NCBI GenBank assembly: GCA_045544835.1
Contig: JAZPZS010000092.1
Span: 1 to 9,038 of the forward strand
Reading direction: 5' to 3'
DNA: 9,038 bases
From: UBA1189 sp045544835
GTDB lineage: Bacteria > Bacteroidota > Bacteroidia > Bacteroidales > Bacteroidaceae
Shown one piece after another: positions 6,020-9,038 of the stretch. The position numbers and the translations under genes are program-made. Within the stretch, counting starts at the first letter, position 1. Every line of letters begins with the position of its first letter. A model generated the notes under the pieces. It made no database searches, was not told where the DNA came from, and saw nothing but the letters and a program-made list of their open reading frames with translations.

Positions 6020-8566
6020 ATGATTTATCCGAGCAATTTCGAGCAGAAGATTGGCTTCGACCAGATACGGCACATACTGCAAGGACGCTGCCTGAGCACC
6101 TTGGGAAAGGACAAGGTGGAAGAGATGCAGTTTTCGCAATCTTACGACGAGGTGAAACGCCGATTGGATGAAGTAGAGGAGTTTGTACGCATCATCCAAG
6201 AGGAGGACACATTTCCCAACCAATACTTTTTCGACGTTCGCCCGGCACTGCATCGTGCCAGCATCGTGGGCATGTATATGGACGAGGGCGAACTTTTCGA
6301 CCTTCGCCGTTCGCTCGACACGATAAATCAGATTGTACGTTTCTTCTACAGAGACGAAGAAGAGGAGCCAAGCAAGTACCCTAACTTGGAGGCTTTGGCT
6401 ACCGAAGTGCAGTCCTTCCCTACCCTCACCCGCCGCATCGACGGTATCATCAACAAGTTCGGAAAAATCAAGGACAATGCTTCGCCCGCACTGGCCAATA
6501 TACGCCGCGAACTGGCAGCTACCACGGGCAGCATATCGCGCACACTCAACTCGATACTGCGCTCGGCACAAGCCGAAGGTATCGTGGACAAAGACGTGAA
6601 CCCTACCGTACGCGACGGACGACTGGTAATCCCCGTAGTACCGGCACTGAAACGCCGCATCAAAGGTATCGTACACGATGAGTCGGCCACCGGAAAGACG
6701 GTTTTCATAGAACCCGCCGAGGTGGTGGAGGCCAACAACCGCATACGCGAGCTGGAGGGTGAAGAGCGCCGCGAGGTGATACGCATCCTTACCGAGTTTA
6801 CCGATGAGGTGCGCCCGCAGATTCCCGAGATCCTGGAGTCATATACCTTCCTTGCCGAAATAGACTTTATCCGTGCCAAGGCACTCACCGCCATTAGCAT
6901 GGATGCCATCAAGCCGCAACTGTACGACCATCCCCACATCGACTGGGTAGAAGCCGAGCATCCCTTGCTGCGCATCACTCTAGCCAAGCATGGAAAGAAG
7001 GTGGTACCGCTCGACATCAAGCTGAGCCGCGAACAGCGAATACTCATCATTTCGGGTCCGAATGCCGGAGGCAAATCGGTGTGTCTGAAGACTGTCGGCC
7101 TCTTGCAATACATGTTGCAGTGCGGCATGCACATTCCCTTGAAGAGGGCAAGCGTAGCAGGTATCTTCAACAGCATATTCATTGATATCGGCGATGAGCA
7201 GAGCATCGAGGACGACCTCAGCACCTACAGCAGTCACCTGCTGAACATGAAGAACATGATGCGCGAGGCGAATGGACGCAGCCTCATCCTCATCGATGAG
7301 TTTGGTAGCGGCACCGAGCCCCTCATCGGAGGCGCCATTGCCGAGGCGGTATTGCGCCGTTTCAACGACAAGCGTGCCTACGGTGTCATCACCACCCACT
7401 ACTCGAACCTGAAGCAGTTTGCCGACAGTCACAAAGGTGTGGTCAACGGCGCCATGCTCTACGACCGCCACCTGATGCAGGCACTCTACCAATTGCAGAT
7501 CGGTAATCCGGGCAGTTCGTTTGCCGTGGAGATAGCCCGCAAGATAGGACTCCCCGAAGAGGTTATCGCCGATGCTTCGGAGATTGTGGGCAGCGAGTAC
7601 ATACAGTCGGACAAGTACCTGCAGGACATCGTGCGCGACAAGCGCTACTGGGAAACAAAGCGCCAGAACATACGCCAGAAGGAGAAGCAGCTCGAAACAC
7701 TCATCGCTCAATACGAAGGTGAGATGGAGGAGTTGAAAAAGTCGCGCAAGAGTGTCATCCGTGAAGCCAAAGAGGAGATGCAGCAGCTATTGCAAGAGTC
7801 GAACGCCCGCATCGAGAACACCATACGCACTATCAAGGAGGCACAAGCCGAGAAGGAGCAGACACGCCAAGCACGCCAAGAACTGGCCGACTGGCGCGAA
7901 GCCGTGACCGACAACACAGCCGACGAATACGAAGCACGCATACAGCGCAAGATGGAGCAGCTGCGTGCACGGCAGGAGCGGAAGAAGTTGAAAAAGACCC
8001 GCCCCCTCCCCACCTCCCCCAAGGGGGAGGAGCCTCAGGCCTCACACATCCAGTCATCCCCCCTTGGGGGGAGCGAGAGGGGCCGGTCTCTTTCTGTCGG
8101 CGCATTAGTTAGAATCAAGGGCCAGCAGACCATCGGCACCATCGAACAGATTAACGGAAAGAATGCCACAGTGACCTTCGGCATGATGCGCACCGTGACC
8201 AAGCTCTCCAAGCTGGAGTCTGCCACACAGGAGGCTGCACGCCAGCAGGAAGCCGAGCGTCCACGTGCCTATACCTACCTGAGCAAGGAGACACAGGAGG
8301 ACATCTCGCAACGCCGCCTGCAGTTCAAGCAGGACATCGACGTGCGTGGTATGCGTGGCGAGGAGGCCCTGCAAGCTGTCACCTATTATATAGACGATGC
8401 CGTACTGCTCAGTATGCCTCGTGTACGCATACTGCACGGGACAGGCAACGGTATCCTGCGCACCCTCATACGCCAGTATCTACAAGCCAATCCCGCCGTA
8501 GCAAGCTGTCGCGACGAACATGTACAGTTTGGCGGAGCAGGCATCACGGTTGTGGAGCTGCATTAG
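6020..8566 (+). CDS. mutS2: MutS2 family ATPase/endonuclease with Smr domain
   Basis: An 848-residue MutS2. The N-terminal core (about 1-310) replaces the mismatch-recognition domains of MutS. The ABC-type ATPase has Walker A GPNAGGKS (346-353) and Walker B LILIDEFGSGTE (422-433, Asp426/Glu427), followed by TTHYSNLK. A long charged coiled coil runs from about 535 to 659. A KOW-like segment (about 692-732, VGALVRIKG...GTIEQINGKNATVTFG) precedes the C-terminal Smr domain, with DVRGMRGEEA (774-783) and HGTGNGILR (806-814). In other bacteria MutS2 restrains recombination (Helicobacter) or splits collided ribosomes (Bacillus); which applies here is unknown. It is longer than B. subtilis MutS2 (about 785 residues), partly because residues 660-691 come from a GC-rich palindromic DNA repeat inserted in frame between coiled coil and KOW. 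All catalytic motifs remain intact. It is divergent from the lipid operon and probably cotranscribed with the TRIC-family gene 38 nt downstream. Confidence 0.96.
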   Translation: MIYPSNFEQKIGFDQIRHILQGRCLSTLGKDKVEEMQFSQSYDEVKRRLDEVEEFVRIIQEEDTFPNQYFFDVRPALHRASIVGMYMDEGELFDLRRSLDTINQIVRFFYRDEEEEPSKYPNLEALATEVQSFPTLTRRIDGIINKFGKIKDNASPALANIRRELAATTGSISRTLNSILRSAQAEGIVDKDVNPTVRDGRLVIPVVPALKRRIKGIVHDESATGKTVFIEPAEVVEANNRIRELEGEERREVIRILTEFTDEVRPQIPEILESYTFLAEIDFIRAKALTAISMDAIKPQLYDHPHIDWVEAEHPLLRITLAKHGKKVVPLDIKLSREQRILIISGPNAGGKSVCLKTVGLLQYMLQCGMHIPLKRASVAGIFNSIFIDIGDEQSIEDDLSTYSSHLLNMKNMMREANGRSLILIDEFGSGTEPLIGGAIAEAVLRRFNDKRAYGVITTHYSNLKQFADSHKGVVNGAMLYDRHLMQALYQLQIGNPGSSFAVEIARKIGLPEEVIADASEIVGSEYIQSDKYLQDIVRDKRYWETKRQNIRQKEKQLETLIAQYEGEMEELKKSRKSVIREAKEEMQQLLQESNARIENTIRTIKEAQAEKEQTRQARQELADWREAVTDNTADEYEARIQRKMEQLRARQERKKLKKTRPLPTSPKGEEPQASHIQSSPLGGSERGRSLSVGALVRIKGQQTIGTIEQINGKNATVTFGMMRTVTKLSKLESATQEAARQQEAERPRAYTYLSKETQEDISQRRLQFKQDIDVRGMRGEEALQAVTYYIDDAVLLSMPRVRILHGTGNGILRTLIRQYLQANPAVASCRDEHVQFGGAGITVVELH
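7997..8092. repeat. GC-rich palindromic repeat inserted in frame within mutS2
   Basis: Two perfect hairpins, CCTCCCCC-aa-GGGGGAGG (8013-8030) and TCCCCCC-tt-GGGGGGA (8057-8072), lie in inverted arrangement. Their flanks (gacccgccccctcccc on the left; gcgagaggggccggtctc on the right) extend them into an imperfect inverted repeat of about 35 bp arms around a spacer of about 25 bp. Composition is strikingly unlike the surrounding gene. The 96 bp are a multiple of three and have no stop in the reading frame, encoding TRPLPTSPKGEEPQASHIQS then SPLGGSERGRSL. From memory, similar CTCCCCCAAGGGGGAG repeats are dispersed in Bacteroides/Prevotella genomes. Only one copy is in this window, so mobility is inferred. 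Confidence 0.75.
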
Positions 8567-8579
8567 TTTAGAGTAAAAC

Positions 8580-8603
8580 CGTAAATTATAAAATCGCAAA
8601 TAA
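8580..8603 (+). promoter_or_regulatory. A/T-rich translation leader of the TRIC-family gene
   Basis: These 24 nt are identical to the mutS2 leader (5991-6014) at 21 positions and abut the next start. The spacing to the second ATG (8608) is 4 nt, close to the 5 nt seen at mutS2, which slightly favours 8608 over 8605 as the true start. Confidence 0.45.
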
Positions 8604-8604
8604 C

Positions 8605-9038
8605 ATGATGAACATCACTTTCGTCGACATCCTTGAATTTGTAGGCACCTTCGCTTTCGCCATCAGTGGTATACGTTTGGCTTCAGCCAAGCAGTTCGAC
8701 CTCTTCGGAGCTTTTGTTGTTGGCCTTGTCACCGCCATTGGTGGTGGTACCATCCGTGACCTCCTACTTGATGTCACTCCCTTTTGGATGAACAATCCCA
8801 TCTATCTTGTCATCACCGCATTGGCCCTTTTATGGGTAATGGCATTCAGTAAGTATCTGGTGCACATGAACAACACCTTCTTTTTCTTCGACGCCATCGG
8901 CCTTGCTCTATTTGCCGTAGTAGGCATACAGAAGACACTCGATGCGGGGTTCCCACTCTGGGTAGCTACCATCATGGGTACGATGACCGGTGCCGCAGGC
9001 GGTGTGCTGCGCGACGTATTCATCAATGAGATACCGCT
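8605..9038 (+). CDS. TRIC-type cation channel family protein (UPF0126, YadS/YicG-like), 3' end outside the window
   Basis: The frame is open from ATGATG at 8605 to the window edge (144 residues plus two bases), so the protein is truncated by the window; the family is usually about 200-215 residues. It begins directly with a hydrophobic helix, VDILEFVGTFAFAISGI. It shows the two internally repeated family motifs, AIGGGTIRDLLL (45-55) and AAGGVLRDVF (130-139), each at the end of a pair of membrane helices. Further helices lie near 66-82, 94-108 and 118-132. UPF0126 proteins are bacterial relatives of TRIC trimeric intracellular cation channels; structural work on prokaryotic members supports K+ or Na+ conduction, but the physiological role is mostly unknown. 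Either Met1 or Met2 (8608) could be the start. The short gap after mutS2 and the absence of a terminator suggest an operon. Confidence 0.9.
   Translation, partial: MMNITFVDILEFVGTFAFAISGIRLASAKQFDLFGAFVVGLVTAIGGGTIRDLLLDVTPFWMNNPIYLVITALALLWVMAFSKYLVHMNNTFFFFDAIGLALFAVVGIQKTLDAGFPLWVATIMGTMTGAAGGVLRDVFINEIP

Noticed and set aside
5879..6676. 265-residue minus-strand frame
   Set aside because: It is antisense to the conserved N-terminal part of mutS2 and runs through its leader and promoter.
7997..8092. Rho-independent terminator inside mutS2
   Set aside because: The hairpins are strong, but no U-run follows either one, and the reading frame continues through KOW and Smr domains.
1..9038. 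tRNA, rRNA, CRISPR array, IS element or prophage genes
   Set aside because: No cloverleaf-like sequence, regular spaced repeats, transposase or integrase motifs were seen on either strand.

Overview
The window looks like chromosome from a member of the Bacteroidales (Bacteroides/Prevotella type). The evidence is promoter elements of the form TTTG/TAnnTTTG instead of sigma70 boxes, starts preceded by A/T-rich leaders without Shine-Dalgarno sequences, a class 1B pyrK-pyrD pair, a GC-rich palindromic repeat of a style I associate with these genomes, and a truncated beta-rich protein of the secreted Bacteroidales type. Base composition and gene density are ordinary. There is no transposase, phage gene, CRISPR array, tRNA or rRNA.

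Layout. Bases 1-783 (+) are the 3' end of a probable secreted protein of unknown function. A perfect 15-bp hairpin at 806-840 ends it and also the convergent pyrimidine operon. That operon, pyrK then pyrD (2545 to 870, minus strand, 13-nt overlap), encodes the two subunits of the NAD-dependent dihydroorotate dehydrogenase and has a good promoter at 2578-2609. Bases 2713-3063 (+) hold a 116-residue orphan protein whose stop codon abuts the stop of the next, convergent operon.

Bases 5744-3058 (minus) are a tightly packed three-gene operon: a CDP-alcohol phosphatidyltransferase, a UPF0104/LPG-synthase-TM-type flippase-like membrane protein, and a HAD-superfamily hydrolase. Together they suggest synthesis, trimming and transbilayer movement of a phospholipid head group. 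The head group is not identifiable from sequence. Two of the three proteins depart from the textbook catalytic motif.

The 275-bp divergent region 5745-6019 carries a -7 element for the lipid operon and, toward mutS2, an approximately 85-bp tandem duplication. Each copy has a small dyad and a TATCTTT(A/G) -7 element. Bases 6020-8566 (+) encode MutS2, an 848-residue MutS-type ATPase with coiled coil, KOW-like and Smr domains. Its linker contains a 32-codon, in-frame, GC-rich palindromic repeat. The window ends inside a TRIC/UPF0126-family membrane protein (8605 onward), which lies 38 nt after mutS2 and has a 24-nt leader very similar to the one before mutS2.

The most interesting points are the repeat tolerated inside MutS2, the tandem promoter duplication, and the lipid operon with its unusual motif variants. 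I found no clearly new defence or mobile system.
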